NCBI GenBank assembly: GCA_019637915.1
Contig: JAHBUV010000001.1
Coordinates: forward strand, 2,078,565 to 2,142,564
DNA length: 64,000 nucleotides
Direction: 5' to 3'
Origin: Pseudobdellovibrionaceae bacterium
Lineage (GTDB): Bacteria > Bdellovibrionota > Bdellovibrionia > Bdellovibrionales > Bdellovibrionaceae
The position numbers and the translations under genes are program-made. The stretch's first letter is position 1; each line of letters starts with the position of its first letter. Under the pieces are notes generated by a model, which was not told the origin of the DNA, searched no databases, and saw nothing but the letters and a program-made list of their open reading frames with translations. This document shows positions 36,177-45,810 of the stretch, piece after piece.

Positions 36177-36425
36177 TTATTTGCTCGGGATTTCCACGGC
36201 CTGCACGGTGCCGTGGCGGTGCTGGGTCTGATCCACGAGCGCGGCCGGTTCCCGGGAGGAGTTCTCCTTGGCCGGCAGCGGGACGTAAGTCCGCTTCTTT
36301 TTCCGGGGCGTCTTGGTCTGCGAGATTTTCTGGCCTTTGGCCTTGGTTTTTTTCGCTTCCGCCGGGGACACCGCGAAAAAAGAGAGCGCCAGCAAAATCG
36401 TCAGACAGAAACCGAATCTCTTCAT
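36177..36425 (-). CDS. small exported Lys-rich protein
   Basis: An 82-residue protein with a clear signal peptide (MKRFGFCLTILLALSFFAVS ending near AEA) and a short mature part rich in Lys, Thr and Gln (KKTKAKGQKISQTKTPRKKK). No family is recognised. A strong terminator hairpin ends nine bases before the ATG, and the only purine-rich site is the GGGGG forming that hairpin arm, so expression may depend on read-through. Confidence 0.6.
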   Translation of the reverse strand: MKRFGFCLTILLALSFFAVSPAEAKKTKAKGQKISQTKTPRKKKRTYVPLPAKENSSREPAALVDQTQHRHGTVQAVEIPSK

Positions 36426-36433
36426 GAAGAAAA

Positions 36434-36471
36434 CCCCCGTCCCCTCATCTCAGCAGATGAGGGGACGGGGG
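36434..36471 (-). terminator. 17-bp-stem intrinsic terminator
   Basis: A perfect inverted repeat of 17 bp with loop GCTG on the minus strand (arms 36434-36450 and 36455-36471) is followed on that strand by TTTTCTT. It lies after the stop of the acidic hydrophilic protein gene (36513) and just before the ATG of the small exported protein gene. Confidence 0.85.
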
Positions 36472-36512
36472 CGCCAGAAGAGCGGGAAAATCCCTTTGAA
36501 AGTCGGGGGCCC

Positions 36513-37169
36513 TCAGTGCGGTCGGCGTTCTTTCGAATCGTCGCGGCCATGCACGACGGACGAACGTCCCGCTCCGATATCGGTGTAGGCTCCCGTGGGA
36601 TGTCCTTGTTGAGGGGCGCGGGACGGGATGCGCGGCCGGGCCTGATCGTTGATGTAACCGGACTCGCGGGCGTCCTCTTCGTTCATCGTTCCGGCGCTCA
36701 AGCCGTCGCTGGCCAGATCCAATTCCTCCTCGATTTCGTCGATATCGAGACGGGCGCTGCTGCGCCGGGTTTCACCGGGATCATTTTCCGGAACGGCGGG
36801 ACGCTCCGGCCGGCCGCGGCCTTTGCGCGCGAGATCCTCATCCGTTTTCGCGGCCACTTCATCCAGGCCGCCCGGGGTCATGTCCGGCGAGTCATCGAGA
36901 TCGTGGTGTCCGAGGGCGTCGGCTTTCGCGATGCGCGTGGTGCGGTCCATCTGGGTTTTGACATCGATTTCACCGCGCACGAATTCCGCGGGCTCGTCCT
37001 CGAGATCCAGGCTCACGGGGCCGCCGCCCCGCAGATCGTCCTCCGGGGAGGAGCGCATCGAGGTTTGGTCCATGTCCGACAGGATCTCCTGCAGGTCGCG
37101 GGAACTCTGTGAGGTGTCACTGGAAGGGGAAATTTGATCGTTTTTTCCGGCGTTGAATCTGGTGGCCAT
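36513..37169 (-). CDS. acidic hydrophilic, probably disordered protein
   Basis: A 218-residue protein rich in D, E, R, S and P with few hydrophobic residues, for example SLDLEDEPAEFVRGEID and LDIDEIEEELDLASDG. No signal peptide, membrane segment or domain is recognised. The ATG at 37169 is preceded by GAGGAGGGCGC, a strong ribosome site, and the gene ends at a textbook terminator, so it is real and probably well expressed. It resembles the R/D/Q-rich protein at 20451-20777 in style only. Confidence 0.65.
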   Translation of the reverse strand: MATRFNAGKNDQISPSSDTSQSSRDLQEILSDMDQTSMRSSPEDDLRGGGPVSLDLEDEPAEFVRGEIDVKTQMDRTTRIAKADALGHHDLDDSPDMTPGGLDEVAAKTDEDLARKGRGRPERPAVPENDPGETRRSSARLDIDEIEEELDLASDGLSAGTMNEEDARESGYINDQARPRIPSRAPQQGHPTGAYTDIGAGRSSVVHGRDDSKERRPH

Positions 37170-37278
37170 GCGCCCTCCTCGTTGTTGTTATGAAAATACC
37201 AGGAAGCGCGTGGCAAAAGATTGAGGAAATCGCGAACAAAAAGACGCGCGTTCAGGAAAGATCGGATAAGATACGGGC

Positions 37279-37929
37279 ATGAAATTCCAGGGCATCGTTT
37301 TCGATTTCGACGGCACGTTGATTGATTCGCTGGGCGGGGCCGCTGAGGTGTTCAACGAAGCTTTGGAGCGGCTGGGGGAAACTCCCCGCACTCTGGAACA
37401 AATCAAAAAATACTTCGGAACCGGGGCGGACCGCATCCTGCAGGCTGTTTTACAGGACGCGGAGCGGGCTCGTCGCGCCTTTGAGGTTTATAAAGAAATT
37501 CAGAAAACAAAAGCCCTCTCCATGCCGCTTCACGGCGGAGTTCCCGAGTTGTTGGAGACCGTGGCGGAGCATCGGATCCCCATCGCGATCGTCACAGGAC
37601 GTCATTCCGAGGACCTGGACATCGTGATCGAGCGCCATGGCATCGCCTCCCGTTTTGTGACGATCGTTTGCGATAATCACCTCGCCAATTCGAAACCATC
37701 GCCGGAAGGCATTCTTTTGGCGGCCGAAAGAATGAAATTAAGTCCCGCTTCCCTGATGTACGTGGGGGATTCCGTCGTGGATATCCAGGCGGCGAAAGCC
37801 GCGGGAAGCGCTGCTGTGGCGGCTTTGTGGGATTCCCTGATCGACATTCCCAAAATGCGGGAGCAAAGTCCTCATCATTATGCGAGACATCCGCATGAAA
37901 TATGGGAGATATTCCGCGGCGACATCTAG
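37279..37929 (+). CDS. HAD family phosphatase
   Basis: A 216-residue HAD-superfamily hydrolase of the phosphoglycolate phosphatase/PGMB type. Motif I is FDFDGTLIDS with nucleophile Asp near residue 9, motif II is in IAIVTGRHSED, motif III Lys in ANSKPSPEGILLAAER, and motif IV is VGDSVVDIQAAKAAG. An alpha-helical cap lies between motifs I and II. The substrate is unknown. The next gene, a hybrid kinase, starts about 60 bp downstream on the same strand. Confidence 0.9.
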   Translation: MKFQGIVFDFDGTLIDSLGGAAEVFNEALERLGETPRTLEQIKKYFGTGADRILQAVLQDAERARRAFEVYKEIQKTKALSMPLHGGVPELLETVAEHRIPIAIVTGRHSEDLDIVIERHGIASRFVTIVCDNHLANSKPSPEGILLAAERMKLSPASLMYVGDSVVDIQAAKAAGSAAVAALWDSLIDIPKMREQSPHHYARHPHEIWEIFRGDI

Positions 37930-37991
37930 AAATCACCAATCTCGCTGTCGAAGGCTCTCGAAACAGCGGGAGTCGGGGAGAATCGGAAGAA

Positions 37992-40508
37992 ATGCCTTTT
38001 CAAAGTGAAGCGACGAATTCATTGGAGCGAAACAGATTTGCCGTTTGGGCGGCCGTGATCGCTTTGTTCCTGCCGGCGATGAATTTGTTCGGGTGGATCT
38101 TCGATCTGCCCTTGTTCCGCTCTTTGCTCCCGAACCTGCCGCCGATGGTGCCGCTGACGGCCCTGATGCTGATCTGCCTGGCGGCCAATCTGTTGATCAC
38201 CTCGTCGGCCCAGGCGCGCCGGGGCGCGAGCGGCACGGGCAAGTCGCGCTGGCTGTCGTTGGGATTGGCGACGGTGGTGCTGATCGTCGGTCTCTGGGCC
38301 ATCGCGAGCCATGTGTTTGACATGCCGTTTTTCGTCAGCCGCTGGCTCTTCTGGCATCAGGTCGTTCTGGAGAGAGGCATCCTCTATCAAGGCAATATGT
38401 CGATGCAAAGCGCGAGTTCGATGATCCTGCTGACGATCGGCATGACGCTTCTGCAGTTCCCACGCAATCGCCATGTGGATTTTTTCGTGCAACTGCTGCC
38501 GTTGCTGGCGATGACCCTGAGCTTCATCGCCTACATCGGATACATCCACGACATCACCGAATTCTACGGCTCTTCGCGCTTCGTGGGCTTGTCCTTCCCG
38601 ACGGCCTTGTCGGTGTCCTTCCTGTCCGCGGGGATCCTGTCCTTGCGCCCGGACAGCGGCATTTACCGGCGCTTGCGCGGCTCGGGGGCGGCGCCGTTTT
38701 TCCTGCGGCGTTTTCTGGTTTTCAGTTTCATGGCTCCGACCGTCACCACCTTCCTGATCAGTTTCGGCGAGGAGCAGGGTCTTTATCCTTCCGCTTTTTC
38801 CAGCGCCCTGTTCGTGCTTCTGACCATCCTCACGCTCACGGCGATCGGGATTTACATCGCCAACGCCGTGCAAAGGCTGGAGACGCAGCAGATGGCCTTG
38901 CAGCAGGCGCGCTCCAAGGCGGCCCTGCGCGAGAGCGAGGAAAGCCTCAAGGAAACCAAAGAACGCCTGGAATTCGCCCTCGAGGCCTCCCGCATGGGAA
39001 CCTGGGAAACGGACTGGGTGACGAAGGCCACCCGTTGGTCGCCGATCACCGAGCGCCTGTTCGGCCTTCCGGTGGGGAGCTTTCCCGGGAGTTACGAGGC
39101 CTTCACGGAGCGCCTGCATCCGGAGGACCGCGAGCGCGTCGACCGCGAGTGCGTCGACGCCATGCGGACGCGCAAGGAACTGGATTCCACCTACCGTTGC
39201 ATCTGGCCGGACGGCACGATCCATTGGCTGCGCAGCGTGGGCCGCGCCAAGTTCGACGAGCGCGGCAATCCCCTCGCCTTGAGCGGCACCGTCATCGACA
39301 TGACGAATGAAAAACTCTATCAGGAGACCATCGAGGAGGCTTTGGAAGCCGCGGAGAGCGCCAGTCGCCTGAAGAGCGCCTTCCTGGCGAACATGTCCCA
39401 CGAGATCCGCACGCCTTTGGGCGCGATCCTCGGCTTCGCCGATCTTTTGGCCGAGCCCGAGTCGACCACCGAGGAAAAGGAAAATTACCTCGGCATCATC
39501 CGGCGCAACGGCGAAACCCTGTCCCATCTGATCAACGACATCCTCGATCTTTCGAAGGTGGAATCGGGCCGCCTGGACGTGGAGCGCGTGCGTTTCTCCC
39601 TGCGGGACGTCGTTGATGAAGTGGTGGCTTTGTTGAGTGTGCGGGCCCAGGAAAAATCCCTGCCCATCAAAGTCAGCTACGCGACCGGCCTTCCGGAACA
39701 CATTGTCTCGGACCCCATCCGTTTGAAGCAGATCCTGACGAACCTGATCGGCAACGCGGTCAAGTTCACCTCGAAAGGGGAGGTCTCGGTGGCGGTTTCC
39801 TTCTCGTGGAAAAACCAGGTGATCTTCGACATCGCGGACACGGGCATCGGTATCAACGCCGCCCAGCAAGAAAAGCTCTTTCAGTCTTTTTCCCAGGCGG
39901 ACGGTTCCATGACCCGTCGATTCGGGGGCACGGGCCTGGGTTTGGTTCTGTCCCGCAAACTCGCGGAGATCCTCGGCGGGACAGTGGAGCTTTTGACGTC
40001 ATTGCCGGGACAAGGCAGCACCTTCCGCGCCAGCATCCGGGACGCGACCCAAAGTTTGAACGTCGCGAAACCCCCCGCCGGCGGCGCGGGCGCCACGTCG
40101 GTTCCCCGTGGCGATCGCCTGATCGGCCGCCGCATCCTGCTGGTGGAGGATCTGCCCGATAATCAGCGGATGATCGGAAAATTCCTGACCCAGGAGGGAG
40201 CCGCCCTTGATGTCGCCGTCAACGGTGCGGATGGCGTGCACCAGGCGCTGATGGAGGAGTACGACGCCGTCCTGATGGATCTGCAGATGCCGGTGATGGA
40301 CGGCTATTCGGCGACGGCGAAGCTGCGGCACCGCGGTTACAAGGTGCCGATCATCGCCCTCACGGCCCATGCCATGGCGGATGTCGAGAAAAAATGCCTG
40401 AGCGTCGGTTGCAACGCTTATCTGACGAAGCCCGTGGACCGCGAACAACTGGTGCGCACGATTTTGGAGCAATTCCCGAAGCCCGAACTCCCGATGGAAA
40501 TGAGGTGA
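37992..40508 (+). CDS. membrane hybrid sensor histidine kinase with PAS and receiver
   Basis: About 838 residues. Residues 10 to about 300 hold roughly eight hydrophobic segments. A coiled stretch is followed by a PAS domain (from about LEFALEASRMGTWETDW to LSGTVIDMTNEKLY), a HisKA domain with phospho-acceptor His near 470 in FLANMSHEIRTPLGAILGFA, and a HATPase domain (IADTGIGINAAQQEKLFQSF, GGTGLGLVLSRKLAEILGG). The C-terminal receiver has Asp near 763 in DAVLMDLQMPVMDGYSAT. The start at 37992 avoids the preceding HAD gene. Its output partner is not obvious nearby. Confidence 0.9.
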   Translation: MPFQSEATNSLERNRFAVWAAVIALFLPAMNLFGWIFDLPLFRSLLPNLPPMVPLTALMLICLAANLLITSSAQARRGASGTGKSRWLSLGLATVVLIVGLWAIASHVFDMPFFVSRWLFWHQVVLERGILYQGNMSMQSASSMILLTIGMTLLQFPRNRHVDFFVQLLPLLAMTLSFIAYIGYIHDITEFYGSSRFVGLSFPTALSVSFLSAGILSLRPDSGIYRRLRGSGAAPFFLRRFLVFSFMAPTVTTFLISFGEEQGLYPSAFSSALFVLLTILTLTAIGIYIANAVQRLETQQMALQQARSKAALRESEESLKETKERLEFALEASRMGTWETDWVTKATRWSPITERLFGLPVGSFPGSYEAFTERLHPEDRERVDRECVDAMRTRKELDSTYRCIWPDGTIHWLRSVGRAKFDERGNPLALSGTVIDMTNEKLYQETIEEALEAAESASRLKSAFLANMSHEIRTPLGAILGFADLLAEPESTTEEKENYLGIIRRNGETLSHLINDILDLSKVESGRLDVERVRFSLRDVVDEVVALLSVRAQEKSLPIKVSYATGLPEHIVSDPIRLKQILTNLIGNAVKFTSKGEVSVAVSFSWKNQVIFDIADTGIGINAAQQEKLFQSFSQADGSMTRRFGGTGLGLVLSRKLAEILGGTVELLTSLPGQGSTFRASIRDATQSLNVAKPPAGGAGATSVPRGDRLIGRRILLVEDLPDNQRMIGKFLTQEGAALDVAVNGADGVHQALMEEYDAVLMDLQMPVMDGYSATAKLRHRGYKVPIIALTAHAMADVEKKCLSVGCNAYLTKPVDREQLVRTILEQFPKPELPMEMR

Positions 40509-40510
40509 GC

Positions 40511-40879
40511 ATGAAAAAAGAAAAAGTGGCGATTCTCGGAGCCTCCAAGGATCCCTCGCGCTACGCTTACAAGGCTTTTCAAATGCTTCGCGAGTACGGC
40601 CATGAGCCCCTGCCCGTGACGCCGAAATTCGATCAGCTGGAGGGCGTGCCAGCCGTGGCGCGGCTGTCCGACCTGAAGACGCCGATCGACACTCTCACCA
40701 TGTACGTCGGCCCGGCGATTTCCAGCAAGCTCCTCGACGAAGTCCTGGCCTTGAAGCCGGGGCGGGTGATTTTCAACCCGGGCAGCGAGAACCCGGAATT
40801 GATCGCCGCCCTGGAAAAGGCCGGCATCCCCGTGGTGGAAGGCTGCACGCTCGTGATGTTGCGCACGCGGCAGTTCTGA
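40511..40879 (+). CDS. CoA-binding domain protein (YccU-like)
   Basis: A 122-residue protein with a Rossmann-like CoA-binding domain: VAILGASKDPSRYAYKAFQM at the N-terminus, then DTLTMYVGPAISSKLLDEVL and IFNPGSENPELIAALEKAGI with a conserved Cys in VVEGCTLVML. The start at 40511 has GAGGTGAGC and is two bases after the hybrid kinase stop, so it is read with it. Function in the family is unknown. Confidence 0.85.
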   Translation: MKKEKVAILGASKDPSRYAYKAFQMLREYGHEPLPVTPKFDQLEGVPAVARLSDLKTPIDTLTMYVGPAISSKLLDEVLALKPGRVIFNPGSENPELIAALEKAGIPVVEGCTLVMLRTRQF

Positions 40880-41004
40880 GGGACGGGTCGATCCGGACGT
40901 GATCCGGGATCCATCCCCGCCAAGCTTTTTATTCATCGATGAGCGGTGGGCCATGGCGGAGTTCCCCTTGCTCGGCTCGCTCGGGATCAAGGAAAGTGAG
41001 ATCC

Positions 41005-42549
41005 ATGCATTCCCCGGACAATCATTTTGAAAAGCTGCTGCACACCGGTTTCGGCCTGGCCTCTTTCCGACGCGGCCAGCGCGAGATCATCGACGCCATT
41101 CTCGGGAAAAAAGACGTCCTGGCCGTTCTGCCCACCGGTGGCGGCAAATCCCTGTGCTATCAATTCCCGGCCTTGTTCTCGAATCAGCTGGTCGTCGTCA
41201 TTTCTCCCCTGATCGCTTTGATGAAAGACCAGGTGGCCTCCTTGCAGCGTCAGGGCTTGCGCGCGGGGTGCCTGCACTCCGGCCAAAGCCTGGACGACAA
41301 ACGCCGCATCTTCGCGGACATGGAAAAGGGCGGGCCGTTCCTCCTGTATCTCTCCCCGGAGCGCGTGCAAAAAGAGGGGTTCCGCCAATGGATCCGTCAC
41401 CGTCAGATCGCGCTGTTCGCGGTGGACGAGGCCCACTGCGTGTCACAATGGGGGCATGATTTCCGCGAAGAGTACGGACAGCTGAAAATCCTGAAGGAAA
41501 TCCGACCCGATGTCCCCATGCTGGCGTTGACCGCGTCGGCGACGCCCACGGTGTTGCGGGACATTTCAAAGAACCTGTCGTTGCGCCAGCCGGAGCGCAT
41601 GGTGCACGGTTTTTACCGTTCGAATTTGTATTACCAGGTCGAAGCCTGCGCCGACGACGATCAGAAGGTCCTGTTTTTGATGCAGGCTTTGAGCCAGACC
41701 CCCGAAGGGCGCGTGATCATCTATTGCGGCACCCGCCGCTCGACGGAAGAGGTGGCGGGTTTCCTGCAGAAGTACGTGGAGAAGGTCGGTTTCTACCATG
41801 CCGGTCTTTCGCCGGAGGAGCGCACGCGCACCCAGGAGGAGTACACGCGCGGGGATTTGCGCATTCTGGTCGCCACCAACGCGTTCGGGATGGGCATCGA
41901 TCAACCCGATGTGCGTTTGGTCGTGCACTTTCAAATGCCCGCCAACATCGATGCCCTCTATCAAGAGATGGGGCGGGCGGGACGCGACGGCGCGCCGTCG
42001 ACCTGTCTGATGCTCTATTCCCGCAAGGACAAGGGGCTGCAATCTTATTTCATCCAGAATTCCGAGGCCCCGGCGGAGATCAAAAGCGCCCGCTGGCGCA
42101 ACCTCGACGCTTTGGTCAGCTACGCGGAGGGCAGCGAGTGCCGTCACGCCGAGATCCTGACCTACTACCGCGACTCGCAACGCATCGATCGGTGCGGTCA
42201 TTGCGACACCTGCGATCCGGTTTCCCCGCGCCGGATCCAAAAGCCGGCGGTGGCGACTCCGTCCGGCGCCTCGGCGAAAAAACGCCGCGACGGCAGGAGC
42301 CCGGCCGTCGCCGCGGCCGCCGTGCTCGACGCCGATCAGGAAGCGCGCTTTCAGAATCTCCGACGGTGGCGCAAGGAGAAGGCCCAGGAGCTCGACATCC
42401 CGGCTTTCGTGGTTTTCAACGACCAGACCTTGCGGCAATTGGCTTTGAAAAACCCCCGCAGTATCGACGAGCTTCGCTCCATCCACGGCATCGGGGAGTC
42501 CAAGCTGGAGAAATTCGGCTGGGACCTGCTGGCCCAGCTCGGTCCCTAG
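41005..42549 (+). CDS. RecQ-family ATP-dependent DNA helicase
   Basis: A 514-residue 3'-5' helicase. Motifs: GLASFRRGQREIIDAILGKK (motif 0), LPTGGGKSLCYQFPA, FAVDEAHCVSQWGHDFREEY, LTASATPTV, and VHFQMPANIDALYQEMGRAG ending RDG. A four-Cys zinc site follows (ECRHAEIL and CGHCDTC). The winged-helix part is much reduced or absent, and a C-terminal HRDC domain starts near residue 435 (FVVFNDQTLRQLALKNPRSI). Shorter than the ~600 residues of classical RecQ. The start at 41005 has GGAAAGTGAG upstream. It ends convergently on the DUF155 gene. Confidence 0.93.
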   Translation: MHSPDNHFEKLLHTGFGLASFRRGQREIIDAILGKKDVLAVLPTGGGKSLCYQFPALFSNQLVVVISPLIALMKDQVASLQRQGLRAGCLHSGQSLDDKRRIFADMEKGGPFLLYLSPERVQKEGFRQWIRHRQIALFAVDEAHCVSQWGHDFREEYGQLKILKEIRPDVPMLALTASATPTVLRDISKNLSLRQPERMVHGFYRSNLYYQVEACADDDQKVLFLMQALSQTPEGRVIIYCGTRRSTEEVAGFLQKYVEKVGFYHAGLSPEERTRTQEEYTRGDLRILVATNAFGMGIDQPDVRLVVHFQMPANIDALYQEMGRAGRDGAPSTCLMLYSRKDKGLQSYFIQNSEAPAEIKSARWRNLDALVSYAEGSECRHAEILTYYRDSQRIDRCGHCDTCDPVSPRRIQKPAVATPSGASAKKRRDGRSPAVAAAAVLDADQEARFQNLRRWRKEKAQELDIPAFVVFNDQTLRQLALKNPRSIDELRSIHGIGESKLEKFGWDLLAQLGP

Positions 42550-43631
42550 AAAAGCAGTTTCCCGAGGTAGGGAACCACTTCGATCGCGATCAGGATGATG
42601 ATGATGATCTCGAGAATGTGGTTGCGGCGCTCGTTGACCTCGCTGGTGAGGATCTTCGAGATCTGCGCGAGGTTGTTCAGCTTCTGGTCGACGCTGTCGC
42701 GCCAGTCGTTGAAACGGAAGCGCGAGGACGCCGTGCGGAAGATCTGCGCCAGGTAGAAGTCCCCCACGACTTTGAGGGAGTTCTCGACGCTCTCCACGGT
42801 CTCGCTGATCTCAAGGTATCTTTGCGCGGCTTCGCGGGACAGGCGCTCGGCGTAGGTTTCCCACACGCCGCGCTTTTTCGTCCCGAGCTCGTTGTAGAGA
42901 TCCGCGAGCTTCGTGTCCAACAGATCGTCGTAGTAGCGCATCTCGAGCAGCTGGCACAGGGAGAATTCGATGACGTCGGGGATGTCCGGCAATCCGGAAG
43001 GCTCGATGATCAAAGCGCTGTTCCAGTTGATCACGGCGAGATCGTTCTGCCCGTACTGCAACGCCCCGTCGGCGATGGTCTTCTTCACCTGCTCGGAAAG
43101 CACTTCGGTCTGTTCGGACAGGATCAGGCGGTAAACGTCGTAGTTCTGGAAGACGGCCCAGGCGTTGACTTCCGTTCCCGGCAGGCTCTTGAAGAAATAC
43201 AGGATGTAATCCTCGTAGGTTTCCCAGTCGATGACCCGGGACCTGACGGGATCCATGGAGGCCAGGATCTGCTTGGTTTTTTGCACGGCGATGTCGTGCA
43301 TTCCCTTGTCGTTTTCAAGGAAGCTGCCCAGCTCGATCAGCTTCTGCCAGGACAGGTCGCTGGGGATGTTCATCTGGATATTGATCGACAGGGCGCCGAA
43401 GTGCCAGATCTTGGCGGACACTTCGTAGTCCAGCTTCAGCCCCAGGGATTCGAATTTTCCCCCTTCGAGGGTCAGGGCCAAAGGGGCGTTGTTGATGATC
43501 ATGGCGCGCGAGGATTTCGCCAGTTTGAAGCGTTGCGCGCTGACGTCCGACATAAAACGGTTCTGCACCTTTTCCGGATTCACGTCAGGACCGATGTCAA
43601 AAACCCGATAGAGAAAAATTTTGCCGTTCAT
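42546..43631 (-). CDS. DUF155/RMD1 family protein
   Basis: A 361-residue protein of the DUF155 family (Rmd1/RMND1 relatives), with a C-terminal membrane anchor (HILEIIIIILIAIEVVPY). Recognisable stretches are VSAKIWHFGALSINIQM, SMDPVRSRVIDWETYEDYIL and TLEGGKFESLGLKLDYEV, and a long helical region (VESVENSLKVVGDFYLAQI) before the anchor. Bacterial function is unknown. GTGAGGCGAAT precedes the ATG at 43631. It overlaps the RecQ stop by four bases, tail to tail. Confidence 0.85.
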   Translation of the reverse strand: MNGKIFLYRVFDIGPDVNPEKVQNRFMSDVSAQRFKLAKSSRAMIINNAPLALTLEGGKFESLGLKLDYEVSAKIWHFGALSINIQMNIPSDLSWQKLIELGSFLENDKGMHDIAVQKTKQILASMDPVRSRVIDWETYEDYILYFFKSLPGTEVNAWAVFQNYDVYRLILSEQTEVLSEQVKKTIADGALQYGQNDLAVINWNSALIIEPSGLPDIPDVIEFSLCQLLEMRYYDDLLDTKLADLYNELGTKKRGVWETYAERLSREAAQRYLEISETVESVENSLKVVGDFYLAQIFRTASSRFRFNDWRDSVDQKLNNLAQISKILTSEVNERRNHILEIIIIILIAIEVVPYLGKLLF

Positions 43632-43695
43632 ATTCGCCTCACTCCGAGGCTAATGGGCCTTGCGGGTGGGGGCAAGGTCATTCTAAAATCCCGCC

Positions 43696-45135
43696 GTGGG
43701 AATTTCCTTCGACAACTCCTTTCAACGTCTGCCGCCGCTGCTCTTCGAGAGAGTGGAACCGACGCCCCTGAAAAACCCGAAGTTGATGGCCCTCTCGCCC
43801 GCCTGCTTGCGGGACATGGGGTGGAGCGAGGACGGGATCGACGCAAATGAACTTGTTGAGTGGTTGAACGGCACGCGCCATTGGCCCGGCGAGCAGCGCA
43901 TCTCCACGCGCTACGCCGGTCATCAGTTCGGCGTGTGGGCGGGACAGTTGGGCGACGGGCGCGCCATCTCCCTCGGCGAGTTCCTCCATCAAGGACGGAG
44001 GTTCGAGATCCAGACGAAGGGTTCGGGGCTCACGCCTTTTTCCCGCATGGGGGACGGCAAGGCGGTGATCCGTTCGTCCGTGCGCGAGTTCCTGTGCTCG
44101 GAGGCGATGGCGGCCCTGGGAATCCCCACGACGCGGGCCCTGGCGCTGATCAACGGCGAGGATGAGGTGGAGCGTGAGAGCGTCGAAAGGTCCGCGCTGG
44201 TGGCGCGCGTTTTCCCCAGCAACCTGCGCTTCGGGCATTTCGAATACTGTTTTCATTTCGATCACCCGGCGGAACTGAAAGAACTCGAGGCCTACACGCG
44301 GACCCTCTTTTTCCCCGAAGCCGCGACGACGGAAGAGATGCTCGAGGAGATCGTCCGGCGCACGGCGGACCTCATCGCCGCCTGGCAGTCGGTGGGCTTC
44401 GCCCACGGCGTGATGAACACCGACAACATGTCGATCCTGGGGCTGACCATCGACTACGGGCCTTTCGGGTTCCTCGAGAACACGCGCCTTGATCACATCT
44501 GCAATCACTCGGATCACCGCGGTCGCTACTCTTTCGGGAAGCAGCCGAACATCGCCCTCTGGAACCTGGAGCGCCTGCTGGTCTGTTTCACGCCCTTCGT
44601 GGACCGGGACCGTTTGCTGGGCCTTCTCGGGCAATTCGCCCCGCGCTTCACGGACAGCTGGTTGCGGCGCATGAGCGACAAGCTCGGTCTTTCCCATCAA
44701 GGCGAAAAGGACGCGGACCTGATCACCGACCTGATCGGTCTGATGCATGAAAATGAGTGGGACTTCACCTTCTTCTTCCGTTCTCTGTGCTCTTACGAGA
44801 CCGGGAAGCCGGAGAGCCTCGAGGCTTTTTGGCGACGGCAGCCGAAGGACGAAGCCTTCGATCCTTGGTTGCGCCGTTACGATGAGCGTTTGATCCGGGA
44901 TGGGATGGACCCCGGGGAGCGCCGGAAGCGGCAGCGCAAGGTCAATCCGAAGTACGTCCTGCGCAACCACATCGCCCAGGACGTCATTGAGGCCGTTGAA
45001 AAGGACGACGACCGTCAACTCCGGCGGTGGCTGAATGTTTTATTGTCCCCCGACGAAGAACACCCGGAGTTTGATTCCTTCGCGGGGCCGACGCCCCCGG
45101 CGCGCAGAAATCTCATGGTCTCTTGTTCCTCTTGA
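43696..45135 (+). CDS. selO: SelO protein adenylyltransferase (YdiU)
   Basis: A 479-residue pseudokinase that transfers AMP to protein hydroxyls, linked to redox stress. Features: FERVEPTPLKNPKLMALSPA, YAGHQFGVWAGQLGDGRAIS, the catalytic region GFAHGVMNTDNMSILGLTID followed by YGPFGFLE with the metal Asp, NPKYVLRNHIAQDVIE, and the C-terminal SCSS with the conserved Cys. The start is the GTG at 43696, matching the family N-terminus. Confidence 0.95.
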   Translation: MGISFDNSFQRLPPLLFERVEPTPLKNPKLMALSPACLRDMGWSEDGIDANELVEWLNGTRHWPGEQRISTRYAGHQFGVWAGQLGDGRAISLGEFLHQGRRFEIQTKGSGLTPFSRMGDGKAVIRSSVREFLCSEAMAALGIPTTRALALINGEDEVERESVERSALVARVFPSNLRFGHFEYCFHFDHPAELKELEAYTRTLFFPEAATTEEMLEEIVRRTADLIAAWQSVGFAHGVMNTDNMSILGLTIDYGPFGFLENTRLDHICNHSDHRGRYSFGKQPNIALWNLERLLVCFTPFVDRDRLLGLLGQFAPRFTDSWLRRMSDKLGLSHQGEKDADLITDLIGLMHENEWDFTFFFRSLCSYETGKPESLEAFWRRQPKDEAFDPWLRRYDERLIRDGMDPGERRKRQRKVNPKYVLRNHIAQDVIEAVEKDDDRQLRRWLNVLLSPDEEHPEFDSFAGPTPPARRNLMVSCSS

Positions 45136-45168
45136 CTGGCCAGGGGGGCCACGCTACCGAATGAAGTC

Positions 45169-45810
45169 ATGGCGAGCAAAGAAATCCTTCGTTTGATGGT
45201 GGGCTTCCGGCGTTTCCGCGACCGGTATTTCCAGCAAGAAAACAGCCTCTACCAGCGCCTTTCCTCCAGCGGCCAAACACCGAAAACCCTGGTCATCGGT
45301 TGCAGCGATTCGCGCGTCGACCCCGCCCTGATCACCTCGGCCTCGCCCGGGGAGCTTTTCGTCATCCGCAACGTCGCCAACCTGGTCCCGCCCTACGAGT
45401 CGGCGGGCGGCCTGCACGGGGTGAGTTCGGCGATCGAGTTCGCCATCGTCAACCTGCGCGTGGAAAACGTCGTCATTCTGGGGCATCGTCAGTGCGGCGG
45501 CATCCGCGCCCTGGTCCAGGGACAGCAAAAACGCGCCAGCTTCGTCGGACAGTGGATGCAGATCGCCCAAGCCGCCCGGGAGCGCGTTTTCAGCCGCTAC
45601 CCCGGGGCGGACGAGGAGACCCTGTGCCGCCATTGCGAAATGGAGTCCATCGTCACCTCCATTGAAAACCTGAAGACCTTCCCCTTCGTGCAAGAAGCCC
45701 TTCAAGAGCGCGGCATGAACATCGTCGGCGCCTACTTCGATCTCGAAATGGGCGAGATGTTCGAGTACGAAGAGGCCGCCCAGTCTTTCCGTCTGATCGA
45801 ATTCGGCTGA
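45169..45810 (+). CDS. beta-class carbonic anhydrase
   Basis: A 213-residue zinc enzyme interconverting CO2 and bicarbonate in the cytoplasm. Zinc ligands are the Cys of VIGCSDSRVDPALI and the His and Cys of ILGHRQCGGIRAL, with the catalytic Asp-Arg dyad in CSDSR. FVIRNVANLVPPY and GVSSAIEFAIVNLRVENVVI complete the family pattern. It follows selO by about 30 bp on the same strand. Confidence 0.95.
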   Translation: MASKEILRLMVGFRRFRDRYFQQENSLYQRLSSSGQTPKTLVIGCSDSRVDPALITSASPGELFVIRNVANLVPPYESAGGLHGVSSAIEFAIVNLRVENVVILGHRQCGGIRALVQGQQKRASFVGQWMQIAQAARERVFSRYPGADEETLCRHCEMESIVTSIENLKTFPFVQEALQERGMNIVGAYFDLEMGEMFEYEEAAQSFRLIEFG

